From JBAOHV01 sp964450685 (lineage in GTDB: Bacteria > Actinomycetota > Acidimicrobiia > Acidimicrobiales > Microtrichaceae): a DNA stretch of 64,000 nucleotides. Shown piece after piece: positions 7,845 through 16,655 of this stretch. The position numbers and the translations under genes were made by a program. The DNA lies in the NCBI GenBank assembly GCA_964450685.1, contig CAYVDN010000006.1:33198-97197 (forward strand). Reading direction: 5' to 3'. The notes below the pieces were generated by a model. It worked only from the letters and a program-made list of their open reading frames with translations, was not told where the DNA came from and did not search any database. Every line of letters starts with the position of its first letter. Within the stretch, counting starts at the first letter, position 1.

Positions 7845-8854
7845 TGACCGAGCGAGTACCCATCCATCTCGTCAAGGGCGGAGACGAGGTGCTGCTGGCC
7901 GATGGTGCGCGCGATCTCGTCGAGTCGCTGGTGGGTGACAGCGACCGCAACGAGGTGCTGACCGAGTTCAGCGGGGACGACTACTCGCTGGGCGACGTGC
8001 TCATCTCGGCGTCCACGGTGTCGATGTTCGGCTCGCGGGTCGTCGTGGCCCGCAACGCCGGGCGTTTCGTCGCCGAGGACGTCGCTCCGCTCGTCGCGTA
8101 CCTCGACGATCCGGCACCCGATTCGACCTTGGTGATCGTTTGGGAGCGGGCAGCCAATCCTCAGGCCCGGCTGAGTCCGGTCCCCAAGAAGCTCACCGAC
8201 GCGATCAAGTCGGCTGGGGGTAAGGTCCAGGACTGCGGCCTGCCGGGCGGCAAGGGTCGCCAGATGTGGGCGGACGACCAGTTCGACGCCGCCGGTGTGC
8301 AGCTCTCGCCCCGGGCCCGGAAGCTGATCGTGGAGCGTCTGGGCGACGACCTGAACCGGTTGGGTGGCATCCTCACGGTGCTCGAGGCGACGTTCGGAGA
8401 TGTCCGGCTCGAACCCGATGACGTCGAGCCGTATCTGGGCGAGGCGGGCGCGGTGCCCCCGTGGGACCTGACGGACGCGATCGACAGGGGAGACATAGCT
8501 GGCTCAGTGGCGAACCTGCATCGTCTGCTCGGTAACGGGGCGCGTCACCCGTTGCAGGTGATGGTCACGCTGCAGTCCCACGTCGAGCGCATGCTGCGCC
8601 TCGATGGGTCCGGCGCCCGCGACGAGAAGGCCGCTGCCTCGGTCCTGGGTATGAAGGGCTCCACCTTCCCGGCGAAGAAGGCTCTTGCACAGGCCAACAA
8701 ACTGGGTTCGCAACGGATCGCCAGGGCGACCCGTTTGGTCGCAGCAGCGGACGTGGATCTGCGGGGTCGTACCGAGCAGAGCGGTGAGGCCGTGCTCGAG
8801 ACCCTCGTCGCCAGGCTGGCAGCGCTATCGGGCAGGAGAAGCGGCCGGCGGTAG
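7844..8854 (+). CDS. holA: DNA polymerase III subunit delta
   Basis: 336 residues, the usual HolA length. Its start VPIHLVKGGDEVLLADGARD corresponds to the P-loop-like beginning of the clamp-loader delta subunit, followed by the AAA+-like region and a C-terminal collar (VANLHRLLGNGARHPLQVMV). Delta opens the beta clamp during loading. In many bacteria holA lies between comEC and rpsT, and this order is seen here. The ATG shares one base with the upstream stop (TGATG). Confidence 0.92.
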   Translation: MTERVPIHLVKGGDEVLLADGARDLVESLVGDSDRNEVLTEFSGDDYSLGDVLISASTVSMFGSRVVVARNAGRFVAEDVAPLVAYLDDPAPDSTLVIVWERAANPQARLSPVPKKLTDAIKSAGGKVQDCGLPGGKGRQMWADDQFDAAGVQLSPRARKLIVERLGDDLNRLGGILTVLEATFGDVRLEPDDVEPYLGEAGAVPPWDLTDAIDRGDIAGSVANLHRLLGNGARHPLQVMVTLQSHVERMLRLDGSGARDEKAAASVLGMKGSTFPAKKALAQANKLGSQRIARATRLVAAADVDLRGRTEQSGEAVLETLVARLAALSGRRSGRR

Positions 8855-8870
8855 CGCAGCTGGAAGAAGG

Positions 8871-8901
8871 CGAGAGCCCGACCACTCGGGCCGGGCTCTC
8901 G
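8871..8901. terminator. Hairpin terminator between convergent holA and rpsT
   Basis: A perfect 10-bp stem, CGAGAGCCCG (8871-8880) with CGGGCTCTCG (8892-8901), and an 11-nt loop. There is no strong T tract on either side. It lies between convergent genes and can serve both strands. Confidence 0.75.
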
Positions 8902-8930
8902 GAGGATGTTGCTGATCAGCCGGGTGTTGC

Positions 8931-9197
8931 TCAGCTGGCCTGCGACTCGTTCAGGCTACGGGCGAGGCGCGACTTGCGACGAGCAGCAGCGTTGCGGTGG
9001 TAGACGCCCTTGGTAGCGGCGGTGTCGATCGCCTTGATGGCGGCCCGGGTGAGTTCAGCTGCGTCGTCCGAGCCTTCGGCGATGGCTGCCTCGGCTGACT
9101 TGGTGCGGGTCTTGACCTCGGAACGCACCGACTTGTTGCGCTCTCGTGCAGCCTCGTTGGTGCGGTTGCGCTTGATCTGGCTCTTGATGTTCGCCAT
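8931..9197 (-). CDS. rpsT: 30S ribosomal protein S20
   Basis: 88 residues, basic and helical. It starts MANIKSQIKRNRTNEAARER and has the typical C-terminal GVYHRNAAARRKSRLA segment, which binds 16S rRNA. It is divergent from lepA, an arrangement common in bacteria. A minus-strand TAACCT at 9242-9247 is a plausible -10, giving a leader of about 38 nt. Confidence 0.97.
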   Translation of the reverse strand: MANIKSQIKRNRTNEAARERNKSVRSEVKTRTKSAEAAIAEGSDDAAELTRAAIKAIDTAATKGVYHRNAAARRKSRLARSLNESQAS

Positions 9198-9341
9198 TGG
9201 TGTGGTCGATCTCTTCGCGTGGGGGTTCAGGGAACCGGTAGAGGTTAGCCGCGAGCGGCTGGGACGTCATCTTCGGCTCTGGCACGAGTTCCGGGCGGGT
9301 GCTGGGTCGGTGCCGATGCGGGTAGGGAACGGGGCAGCGGG

Positions 9342-9347
9342 CAGAAT
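9342..9347 (+). promoter_or_regulatory. Possible -10 hexamer for lepA
   Basis: CAGAAT is followed by 9 nt and GTG 9357. It matches the TATAAT consensus at four positions but lacks the TA start of the other hexamers in this window, so it is weaker. Confidence 0.3.
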
Positions 9348-9356
9348 GGCGACGTC

Positions 9357-11144
9357 GTGACCGAACTCGCTCGCATCCGCAACATCTCAATCATCGCCCA
9401 CATAGACCACGGCAAGTCGACCCTCGCGGATCGAATGCTCGAAATGTGCGGCGCCGTCGATCCGCGCGAGATGCGTGCCCAGTACCTGGACTCGATGGAC
9501 ATCGAGCGTGAGCGGGGCATCACGATCAAGCTGCAGTCGGTCCGGCTCAACCACCGGGATCATGTCATCAACCTGATCGACACTCCCGGCCACGTCGACT
9601 TCGGCTACGAGGTGTCGCGATCGCTTGCCGCTTGCGAGGGTGTGATCCTGGTGGTCGATGCATCGCAGGGGATCGAGGCGCAGACGCTGGCGAACTGCTA
9701 TCTGGCGCTCGAGAACGACCTGGAGATGGTCGCAGTCCTGAACAAGATCGACCTTCCGGCAGCGGACCCCGACACCTATGCGGCCGAGATCGAACAGGTG
9801 CTGGGCATACCCGCAGACGACATCCTGCGCATCTCGGCCAAGACCGGTGAGGGTGTGTCCGAGGTGCTCGACGCCGTGGTCGACAGGATCCCCGCACCCG
9901 AGGGTGACGGTGCTGCACCGTTGCAGGGGCTCATCTTCGATTCCCACTTCGACCAGTACCGCGGGGTGGTCAGCTCGATCCGAGTGGTCAACGGCAACCT
10001 GCGGACCGGTTCCAAGTTGCGCTTCATGCAGGCCGGGGCGACGTACGAGGCCCTCGAGGTGGGAGTGCGCCTGCCGGACAACACGCCTGTCCAGTCGTTG
10101 GGGCCCGGGGAGGTCGGCTACCTGATCGCTGGTATCAAGGACGTCGGCGAGGCACGTTCCGGTGAGACGGTCACCGAGGCAGGACGCCAGGCGGACGATC
10201 CGCTCGACGGGTACAAGGACCCCAAGCCGATGGTGTTCTGCGGCCTGTACCCAGTCGACGGCGACGAGTTCGAGGACCTGCGTGAGTCGCTCGAGAAGCT
10301 CCGCCTGAACGACAGCTCGTTCACCTACGAGCCCGAGACATCGGGTGCGCTGGGCTTTGGTTTCCGCTGCGGCTTCCTCGGGTTGCTGCACATGGAGATC
10401 GTCCGTGAGCGGCTCGAACGCGAGTACGACCTGAACCTGATCGCCACCGCCCCGTCGGTGGAGTACCGGGTGGTGCGCTCCGATGGGGTGGAGCTAGGTA
10501 TCGACAACCCGGCTGACATGCCGGATCCAGCGAGCATCGACCGGATCCTCGAGCCCTTCCTGAAGGTCACCGTCATCACGCCGTCGAGCTTCACCGGCGC
10601 TCTCATGGACCTGTGTCAGACCCGGCGGGGCGAGATGATCAAGATGGAGTACCTGAGCCCGGAGCGACTCGAAATCCAGTACAAGATGCCGCTGGCCGAG
10701 GTTGTAACCGACTTCTTCGACCAGATGAAGAGCCGGAGCCAGGGCTACGCGTCGCTCGACTACGAGCCGATCGGTGACGAGCCGGGAGACCTGGTGAAGG
10801 TGGACGTGCTCATCGCAGGGGAACCGGTCGACGCGTTCAGCTCGATCGTGCACAAGGACAAGGCGTACGACTACGGCAAGAAGATGGCCGACAAGCTCAA
10901 GGAGTTGATCCCACGTCAGCAGTTCGACGTGCCGATCCAGGCTGCCATCGGTAGTCGCATCCTGAGCCGTCAGACGGTCAAGGCCTACCGCAAGGACGTG
11001 ACGGCCAAGCTCTACGGCGGAGACGTGTCCCGCAAGCGCAAGCTCCTGGAGAAGCAGAAGAAGGGTAAGAAGCGGATGAAGAACCTGGGGCGGGTAGAGG
11101 TCCCGTCCGAGGCCTTCACCTCGGCGCTCAGGCTGGACGAATAG
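9357..11144 (+). CDS. lepA: Elongation factor 4 (back-translocating GTPase)
   Basis: 595 residues with the LepA domain order. G1 is AHIDHGKST, switch I is RGITIKL, G3 is DTPGHVDFGYE and G4 is NKIDL. EF-G-like domains II, III and V and the unique basic C-terminal domain (GGDVSRKRKLLEKQKKGKKR) follow. It binds ribosomes and helps to reset mistranslocated or stalled complexes. The GTG start has no clear ribosome binding site. Confidence 0.97.
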   Translation: MTELARIRNISIIAHIDHGKSTLADRMLEMCGAVDPREMRAQYLDSMDIERERGITIKLQSVRLNHRDHVINLIDTPGHVDFGYEVSRSLAACEGVILVVDASQGIEAQTLANCYLALENDLEMVAVLNKIDLPAADPDTYAAEIEQVLGIPADDILRISAKTGEGVSEVLDAVVDRIPAPEGDGAAPLQGLIFDSHFDQYRGVVSSIRVVNGNLRTGSKLRFMQAGATYEALEVGVRLPDNTPVQSLGPGEVGYLIAGIKDVGEARSGETVTEAGRQADDPLDGYKDPKPMVFCGLYPVDGDEFEDLRESLEKLRLNDSSFTYEPETSGALGFGFRCGFLGLLHMEIVRERLEREYDLNLIATAPSVEYRVVRSDGVELGIDNPADMPDPASIDRILEPFLKVTVITPSSFTGALMDLCQTRRGEMIKMEYLSPERLEIQYKMPLAEVVTDFFDQMKSRSQGYASLDYEPIGDEPGDLVKVDVLIAGEPVDAFSSIVHKDKAYDYGKKMADKLKELIPRQQFDVPIQAAIGSRILSRQTVKAYRKDVTAKLYGGDVSRKRKLLEKQKKGKKRMKNLGRVEVPSEAFTSALRLDE

Positions 11145-11167
11145 GTCTGGCCGTACAGGTCTGGCCG
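11143..11167. repeat. 11-bp tandem duplication over the lepA stop
   Basis: AGGTCTGGCCG at 11143-11153 and 11157-11167, period 14. The first copy includes the last two bases of the lepA stop codon TAG. Confidence 0.7.
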
Positions 11168-11243
11168 CTCCCGGCGGGCCTCTGGACGGCTGGTGTCGGT
11201 ACTGTGGGGCCGCGGACGTGTCGAGACCGGCCGGACGCTCTCC

Positions 11244-11921
11244 ATGCGGGGACGGCGAGAGGAGCCCCCGTTGCGACACGTGGATCCATCGGTCGGCTGG
11301 GACGATCCGGCGTTCACACAACCGCCAGTTGACGACAACGTGCGGCCGGGTTGGCAGCTCGCGTGGGTGTACCTGGGGCTGACCGCCGTCCTGGCGGTGG
11401 TCTACCTGTGGTCGATCGCGGTGCCTGGCCTGCGATTCTTCGCATGGGCGGCAAGCGTCATCGGGCTTGCTGTCGTGGGCCTGATCTGGATCGGCCTGGT
11501 CGCCGTCGCCCTGCTACGAGCTTTTCGCAAGCGGACCCGAAGCATGACCCGTCCACTCGCAACATGTCTCGTGGTCATCCCAGTGGTAGCGGTCGTGCTC
11601 CTGGGCGCGAGGCTGGTCGATGCACCGCTCCGCTTGCGCGTCGAGCTCTCGAGGGGCCAACTCACCGACTATGCGGAGTCGCTGCTGGAGCAGGGGCGGC
11701 CTGAGGTTGTCACGCCCGAGTCCGTAGCGGGCTTCCCTCTCAGCTCGGTCGAGGTCCGCGACGGCGGGGTGTTCCTCTACGACCTCGATGGAGCCCTCTT
11801 CGACGATGCCGGGCTGCTGTATCTGCCAGAGGGGCAGCCATCGGACGTTGTGGGAACCATGGAAGCACCGCACTTCAGGCCGCTCGGCGGTGGATGGTGG
11901 GCGTTCACCGCCAGTTGGTGA
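11244..11921 (+). CDS. Membrane protein of unknown function
   Basis: About 225 residues. Three transmembrane segments are clear (WQLAWVYLGLTAVLAVVYLW; FFAWAASVIGLAVVGLIWIG; TCLVVIPVVAVVLLGARLV). They are followed by an extracytoplasmic C-terminal domain of about 95 residues ending FRPLGGGWWAFTASW. I do not recognise the family. The start is uncertain. ATG 11244 lacks an SD, while TTG 11271 has AGAGGAG well placed upstream. A TACTGT hexamer at 11200-11205 could be the promoter. Confidence 0.6.
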   Translation: MRGRREEPPLRHVDPSVGWDDPAFTQPPVDDNVRPGWQLAWVYLGLTAVLAVVYLWSIAVPGLRFFAWAASVIGLAVVGLIWIGLVAVALLRAFRKRTRSMTRPLATCLVVIPVVAVVLLGARLVDAPLRLRVELSRGQLTDYAESLLEQGRPEVVTPESVAGFPLSSVEVRDGGVFLYDLDGALFDDAGLLYLPEGQPSDVVGTMEAPHFRPLGGGWWAFTASW

Positions 11922-11965
11922 CCCTGGCCGATCCAACGACTCGGCCGGGCGAAGGATCCAGGCCG

Positions 11966-11995
11966 TTGGCAGCAGGCGGTTTGGCAGTAGGCGGT
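11966..11995. repeat. 15-bp tandem duplication in a convergent intergenic gap
   Basis: TTGGCAGCAGGCGGT (11966-11980) is followed directly by a copy differing at one base (11981-11995), between two stop codons. Confidence 0.75.
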
Positions 11996-12010
11996 CAGGC
12001 TCGAGAGCGG

Positions 12011-13456
12011 TCAAGCGACGCAGCGCAGGGTGTATGCACGTTCGCGTGCGCGCCTGGTCATCTCGCTCTCGTCCAGCTCCGGCAGGGGTGGGCCAGTTGC
12101 CCGATCACGTTCTGGCGGACTGGCGTCATGGTTCGGTTCTGGCGGGCCTGTCTCCGGAGCCTGGACAAGCCGCGGTGGCCAGCCCACCGCGCGATCCACC
12201 GGAGTGCCATCGGGCCTGAACCAATGCGGCATCCCATGGTCATCGGGTTTGACCATCCAGCCTTCCTCGTGGACCAGGCGATGGTGGGTGGACCAGCAGG
12301 CAAGCGTCAGGTTGGACATGTCGCTGGGTCCGCCGTCACGCCAAGGGGTCATGTGGTGGGCATCGCAGTCCGCAGGCGGCGCGTCGCATCCCGGAAAGCT
12401 GCAGCCACCGTCACGGATCGACAGGGCTGACCGCTGCGTACGGGTGACGAGTCGTCTCTTGCGGCCCCAGTCGAGCACCGCTCCGCTGTGCCGGTCGCGA
12501 ACGACCCCGACAACCGATCCATCGCAGAGGAGTCGGTCCGTAGCGGTGGGGTCGAGGTGATTCCCGGCGGGCATGTCAGCACCGCGGCCGCCTTCCAGAT
12601 CGCCCGCATCGATCACGAGGTGCAGCGTCGGCACCACAGCTGGCGAGTCGGCTGTGCCTCGACCGCAACCACGTCGGACCAGCTCGACCAGCGCGTCGGC
12701 GCGGAGCTGAGCCCTGCTTCGCCGCGGGCTCTCGTCAGCCCGGTTCTCGGAGCGCCACAACGATTCGGCCATGGCGTTGACCGCCGAGTCGACGAGCGCT
12801 CCGTCCGCTGCTCCCAGATCGAGACGGCCGGTCCACGAGTCGTCCAGCGTCTGCACGAAGGTGAATGAGCGGCCGCGATGCCCGGGCTCAGGCTCGGCAC
12901 CGTCGGTATCTACCATCTCGGCCCAGCCGCGCATCTCGCGGGCGAAATCGTCGGGACGGAGCTTCTCGGCGAGGTCGGCCAAGGTCGACTCGTCCTGCTC
13001 CATGGCGTCCATCGTGCGCTCGTTGCGGTTCCGTGCGAACACGTCCGCCTGATCGGCCGAAAGTCGTCCGCGGCGGCAGCGATCGGCGACGTCGGGTAGG
13101 TGCCGCAGGGAACGCGCAACGCGAACACGTCTGGCTGCGGTTGCCGAACTCATCTGTGCGTGCTGCTGCAGCCACGACCGAGTGGATCCCAGACCGTCGT
13201 ATGCAGCACCGCCATCGGCATCGAATTGGCCGATGATTGCAGCGGTAGACGAATCGAGTACCGCTCGTGTGGCCTCGATCTGCTGGATCAGGGGACCGAG
13301 CTCCTGGACCGGAATTCCAGCTGGTGCGACGGTGGTGAGTCGATCTGCACAGGACCGCAGGTCGCTCAGGAGTGACGCGACCTCGTCAGCATGCGCGGCG
13401 TGATCGGAACTCCCTGGTCCCTCGGATCCGATCGAAGTGGGCTCCCCAGCCGCCAT
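12011..13456 (-). CDS. DUF222 - HNH endonuclease (13E12 repeat family), SOS-regulated
   Basis: 481 residues. The N-terminal DUF222 helical domain (about residues 25-300) precedes a C-terminal HNH nuclease: CSFPGCDAPPADCDAHH, the His pair followed by W, then NLTLACWSTHHRLVH. This is the 13E12 repeat family that is multicopy in actinobacteria; its function is unsettled (proposed nuclease or mobile element). I chose ATG 13456 because a TAGCAT -10 hexamer ends 7 nt upstream and a perfect LexA box directly abuts it. Longer starts (13465, 13492) would run through these sites. The C-terminus is Pro/Glu-rich. Confidence 0.85.
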   Translation of the reverse strand: MAAGEPTSIGSEGPGSSDHAAHADEVASLLSDLRSCADRLTTVAPAGIPVQELGPLIQQIEATRAVLDSSTAAIIGQFDADGGAAYDGLGSTRSWLQQHAQMSSATAARRVRVARSLRHLPDVADRCRRGRLSADQADVFARNRNERTMDAMEQDESTLADLAEKLRPDDFAREMRGWAEMVDTDGAEPEPGHRGRSFTFVQTLDDSWTGRLDLGAADGALVDSAVNAMAESLWRSENRADESPRRSRAQLRADALVELVRRGCGRGTADSPAVVPTLHLVIDAGDLEGGRGADMPAGNHLDPTATDRLLCDGSVVGVVRDRHSGAVLDWGRKRRLVTRTQRSALSIRDGGCSFPGCDAPPADCDAHHMTPWRDGGPSDMSNLTLACWSTHHRLVHEEGWMVKPDDHGMPHWFRPDGTPVDRAVGWPPRLVQAPETGPPEPNHDASPPERDRATGPPLPELDESEMTRRARERAYTLRCVA

Positions 13457-13463
13457 GCAAGTC

Positions 13464-13469
13464 ATGCTA
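13464..13469 (-). promoter_or_regulatory. -10 hexamer, leaderless, DUF222-HNH gene
   Basis: Minus-strand TAGCAT, then 7 nt to ATG 13456. Its first base is adjacent to the LexA box, so bound LexA would block RNA polymerase. Confidence 0.6.
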
Positions 13470-13485
13470 TCGAACAAGTGTTCGA
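13470..13485 (-). promoter_or_regulatory. LexA/DinR SOS box
   Basis: TCGAACAAGTGTTCGA is a perfect 16-bp palindrome apart from the central four bases and fits the Gram-positive consensus CGAACRNRYGTTCG at every position. It touches the -10 hexamer of the DUF222-HNH gene. The hrcA promoter lies 74 bp away on the other strand and is unlikely to be affected. Confidence 0.85.
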
Positions 13486-13546
13486 TGTGCAAGTTGATTT
13501 GTCAGGTCATGGGAGGTGATCGCGGCACCCGTACCGCGTGGGGCGA

Positions 13547-13573
13547 CTGGCACTCGCGTAGACTGAGTGCCAG
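13547..13573 (+). promoter_or_regulatory. CIRCE element (HrcA operator) with embedded -10 hexamer
   Basis: Arms CTGGCACTC (13547-13555) and GAGTGCCAG (13565-13573) form a perfect 9-9-9 inverted repeat with the canonical 9-bp spacer; the core matches GCACTC-N9-GAGTGC. The -10 hexamer TAGACT (13559-13564) lies in the spacer and the last base of the operator is the first base of the GTG start. HrcA binding would cover promoter and start together. Confidence 0.9.
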
Positions 13574-14601
13574 TGTCGGATGATCGTCAGGATCAGCGCA
13601 GCATGGACAACCGCAAGGCGGCGATCCTGCGCGCGGTCGTACAGCAGTACATAGAGACGGCCCAACCGGTCGGCTCGTCCTCGATCTCGGCGCGCAGCGA
13701 GGTAGCGGTGTCCTCCGCGACCGTTCGCAACGACATGACCCAGCTGGAGCGTGATGGCTATCTGGTGCAGCCCCACACGAGCGCTGGTCGTGTCCCGACC
13801 GAGAAGGGCTACCGGTTCTTCGTCGACAGCCTGACCGAGCCCGGACCGCTCAGTCCCACCAACGTCCGACTCGTGCGCGAGTTCTTCGCCACCACCCACG
13901 GAGAGCTCGAGCAGATGCTCTCCGAGACGAGCAGGCTGTTGGCCGACGTGACCGGAACCACCGCTGTGGTGGTCGGTGAGCCGGCGGAGATAGCAACAAT
14001 CAGGTCCGTCCAGCTGGTGGATCTCTCGCCTCGCACGCTGCTGGGTGTTGCTGTCATGAGCAATGGCGTCGTGCTCAAGCGAACGGTGGAGCTCGACTCC
14101 GACGTCGATGCTGACGTGCTGATCGCAGCACAGCAGCTTCTCGTCGAGAGCGCTTCGGGCCAGTCCATGCGGGACCTCTCGGTGTGGGACGCTCCCGACG
14201 GGCATCCCGGAGGGGCGCTCGCTGTCATGGTGTCCGCGGCATTGCAGGACGCTGCAGAGTCCGAAGCGCAGAGGGTCTTCGTGGACGGCCGGTCGAGGCT
14301 CGCTGGGAGCTTCGATGCCACTGAGACGATCGAGGCTGTGCTGGGCATCCTCGAGCAGCAGTTCGTGGTGGTGAGCCTGCTCAAGGAGCTCGTCGACAAC
14401 GGCCTCGCTGTCGCCATCGGTTCGGAGAGCGGCGTGGCACCCCTGGCCGACTGCTCGTTGGTTGTGGCGCCGTACCAGGCCGACGGCGAGCCAGCGGGTG
14501 CGATCGCCGTGCTCGGCCCGACACGCATGAACTACCCGGAGACGCTGTCGGCCGTCGCGGTCGTGAGTCAGCGTCTGAGTCGACTTCTGAGCGAGGGCTG
14601 A
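13573..14601 (+). CDS. hrcA: Heat-inducible transcription repressor HrcA
   Basis: 342 residues. The N-terminal winged helix contains RKAAILRAVVQQYIETAQPV and VSSATVRNDMTQLERDGYLV, and the conserved TSAGRVPTEKGYRFFVD follows. The effector/dimer domains run to the C-terminus. HrcA binds CIRCE and represses chaperone genes, including its own operon. I chose GTG 13573, 8 nt after the -10 hexamer; GTG 13567 lies within CIRCE and ATG 13603 remains possible. It heads the operon hrcA-dnaJ-rsmE, separated by 1 nt each. Confidence 0.95.
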   Translation: MSDDRQDQRSMDNRKAAILRAVVQQYIETAQPVGSSSISARSEVAVSSATVRNDMTQLERDGYLVQPHTSAGRVPTEKGYRFFVDSLTEPGPLSPTNVRLVREFFATTHGELEQMLSETSRLLADVTGTTAVVVGEPAEIATIRSVQLVDLSPRTLLGVAVMSNGVVLKRTVELDSDVDADVLIAAQQLLVESASGQSMRDLSVWDAPDGHPGGALAVMVSAALQDAAESEAQRVFVDGRSRLAGSFDATETIEAVLGILEQQFVVVSLLKELVDNGLAVAIGSESGVAPLADCSLVVAPYQADGEPAGAIAVLGPTRMNYPETLSAVAVVSQRLSRLLSEG

Positions 14602-14602
14602 C

Positions 14603-15724
14603 GTGACCGATCTGTACGAGGTTCTCGGGGTCGCACCCGATGTCGGACCGGAGGAGCTCAAGAAGGCATACCGGAAGCTGGCGCGCGAGTCGCACCCCGA
14701 CGCGAACCCCGACGACCCCGAGGCCGAGGCTCGCTTCAAGGACTTGTCGGCCGCCTATGAGATCCTGTCCGACCCCGACAAGCGGGCCAGGTACGACCGC
14801 TACGGCAGCGCGAACGGTTTCGATCTGTCAGATCCCTTCGGGTCGGGAGTGGGCGGACTCGGCGACCTGTTCGACTCGTTCTTCGGCGGTGGAAGCCCCT
14901 TCGGCGGAGGCCGGCCGCGTGGCCCGTCCGGTCCGCCCCGGGGGGAGGACCTGGATGCTCGCGCGGTGCTCGACTTCACCGACGCCGTGTTCGGTTGTCA
15001 GTGCGATGTCTCGGTGCGAACGGCGGTCGCGTGCGAGGAATGCGGCTCCACCGGCGCCCAGCCGGGATCCACCGCCGAGCAGTGCCCCGACTGCGGCGGC
15101 AGCGGCGAAGTCCGCGTCGTCCGCCAGACGGTTCTGGGCCAAATGATGTCGGCTTCGGTGTGCCGTCGTTGCGGGGGGCAGGGCCAATACCTGCCGTCGC
15201 CGTGCTCAGCCTGTGCGGGCGACGGACGTCTCGTCGAGGACAAGACATACACCGTTGACGTGCCCAAGGGCGTCGACGACGGCTCGACGTTGCGCCTGAC
15301 CGGTCGAGGCGCGGTAGGCCTGCGCGGGGGTCCCCCCGGCGACTTGTACGTCCGGCTGCGGGTCAAGCCGCACGAGCATTTCGTTCGCCAAGGTGACGAC
15401 CTGGTGCGAGATCTCGACGTATCGATGGTCCAGGCGACCCTCGGTGCGACTCTGCCGCTCGAGACGCTCGACGGGATCGAGGAGCTCGAGCTCCCGCGAG
15501 GTACGCAGGTGGGCAAGGTGTTCAAGATCAAGGGCAAGGGAGTTCCCCGCCTCGATGGCCGGGGCAGGGGCGACCTGATGGTCCGCGTGAACGTCGCAAT
15601 CCCGACCTCGCTCGACGATGAGTCCGAGGACCTGCTGCGCCAGTACGCGGTGATCCGGGGCGAGTCGGTGTCGGAGGCGAAGGAAGGCTTCTTCTCCCGG
15701 TTCACCGCGCCGTTCAAGAGCTGA
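14603..15724 (+). CDS. dnaJ: Chaperone DnaJ (type I Hsp40)
   Basis: 373 residues. J domain with the HPD motif (ARESHPDANPDDPEA), Gly/Phe-rich linker (residues about 70-110), and a zinc-binding domain with four Cys pairs (CEECGSTG, CPDCGGSG, CRRCGGQG, CSACAGDG). C-terminal substrate-binding domains follow. It stimulates DnaK ATPase and delivers clients. It sits in the CIRCE operon right after hrcA, so it should be heat-induced. No dnaK or grpE is in the window. Confidence 0.96.
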   Translation: MTDLYEVLGVAPDVGPEELKKAYRKLARESHPDANPDDPEAEARFKDLSAAYEILSDPDKRARYDRYGSANGFDLSDPFGSGVGGLGDLFDSFFGGGSPFGGGRPRGPSGPPRGEDLDARAVLDFTDAVFGCQCDVSVRTAVACEECGSTGAQPGSTAEQCPDCGGSGEVRVVRQTVLGQMMSASVCRRCGGQGQYLPSPCSACAGDGRLVEDKTYTVDVPKGVDDGSTLRLTGRGAVGLRGGPPGDLYVRLRVKPHEHFVRQGDDLVRDLDVSMVQATLGATLPLETLDGIEELELPRGTQVGKVFKIKGKGVPRLDGRGRGDLMVRVNVAIPTSLDDESEDLLRQYAVIRGESVSEAKEGFFSRFTAPFKS

Positions 15725-15725
15725 C

Positions 15726-16463
15726 GTGTCGGGCGCAGGCGCGAACGGCGACATGCCGGCCGCCGAGTGGCGAGCAGCCGAGGCCCAGGTCCTCGTTGAC
15801 GATCTGACCACCCCTCACCTGGACCGGGACGCTGCACACCATCTCGGTCGTGTGCTCCGGTTGCGTGACGGCGCCGCTGTGTGCGCGACCGACGGTGCCG
15901 GGGGTTGGGTCAGCTGCCGACTCAGCGGCGAGGAGCTCGAACCCGTCGGTTCTGTCATGGTCGAGGGTCGTCGGGAACCAGCGCTGACTGTTGGTTTCGC
16001 TCTCGTCAAGGGGCAGAAGCCCGAGCTGGTCGTCCAGAAGCTGACCGAGCTAGGCATCGACAGGATCCTCGTGTTCTCGGCCCATCGTTCGGTGGTGCGC
16101 TGGGACGATGAGCGGTCTGCCCGCAACATCGAGCGGCTGCAGCGCGTCGCCGTCGAAGCGTGCGCTCAGTCTCGACGCCTGTGGATCCCCGAGGTCGGGT
16201 TGGCAGATCTGGGCACGCTCCTGGCCGGCGGCGCAGTGTTGGCGGACGCTGGTGGCAGGCCGCTGAGCCCATCGGACATCACAGTGCTGATCGGGCCGGA
16301 GGGTGGATGGGATCCCCGGGACCTGCAAGCCGCGTCGTCAGGCGCGGCTCGCGCCGACGGATCGCCCGACCGGGTCGGCCTGGGAGACAACATCCTGCGA
16401 GCGGAGACCGCAGCCATCACTGCAGGCGTGCTCATGACAGCTAGGAGAGCTGGACTGCTGTAG
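15726..16463 (+). CDS. rsmE: 16S rRNA (uracil1498-N3)-methyltransferase
   Basis: 245 residues, SPOUT-type methyltransferase. It has an N-terminal PUA-like domain (DAAHHLGRVLRLRDGAAV), then GFALVKGQKPELVVQKLTEL, the knot motif VLIGPEGGWDPRDLQ and the C-terminal LGDNILRAETAAI. It methylates U1498 in the 30S decoding region using S-adenosylmethionine. It starts 1 nt after dnaJ, the conserved dnaJ-rsmE order. Confidence 0.95.
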   Translation: MSGAGANGDMPAAEWRAAEAQVLVDDLTTPHLDRDAAHHLGRVLRLRDGAAVCATDGAGGWVSCRLSGEELEPVGSVMVEGRREPALTVGFALVKGQKPELVVQKLTELGIDRILVFSAHRSVVRWDDERSARNIERLQRVAVEACAQSRRLWIPEVGLADLGTLLAGGAVLADAGGRPLSPSDITVLIGPEGGWDPRDLQAASSGAARADGSPDRVGLGDNILRAETAAITAGVLMTARRAGLL

Positions 16464-16510
16464 CACGGGAGAGTCAGAGCACAGGAGAGACACGAATGGC
16501 ATGAATGGCC
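16462..16510. repeat. Tandem micro-duplications after the rsmE stop
   Basis: AGCACGGGAGAG (16462-16473) recurs with one change at 16478-16489, and GAATGGC recurs at 16494-16500 and 16504-16510. The first copy begins in the stop codon of rsmE. Confidence 0.65.
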
Positions 16511-16655
16511 CGAACGGCCCATCACCCAGAGTGGTGGTCAGGGAGTTCTCCCCATGGAACGTGCGGCTAGGTTGACGCAGAGTGAGATCGCGGGATCGGC
16601 CGGGTGGTCGAACGGGCGAGTCGCCCGGACCCATCGAGAAGGACCGAGCGGGACA

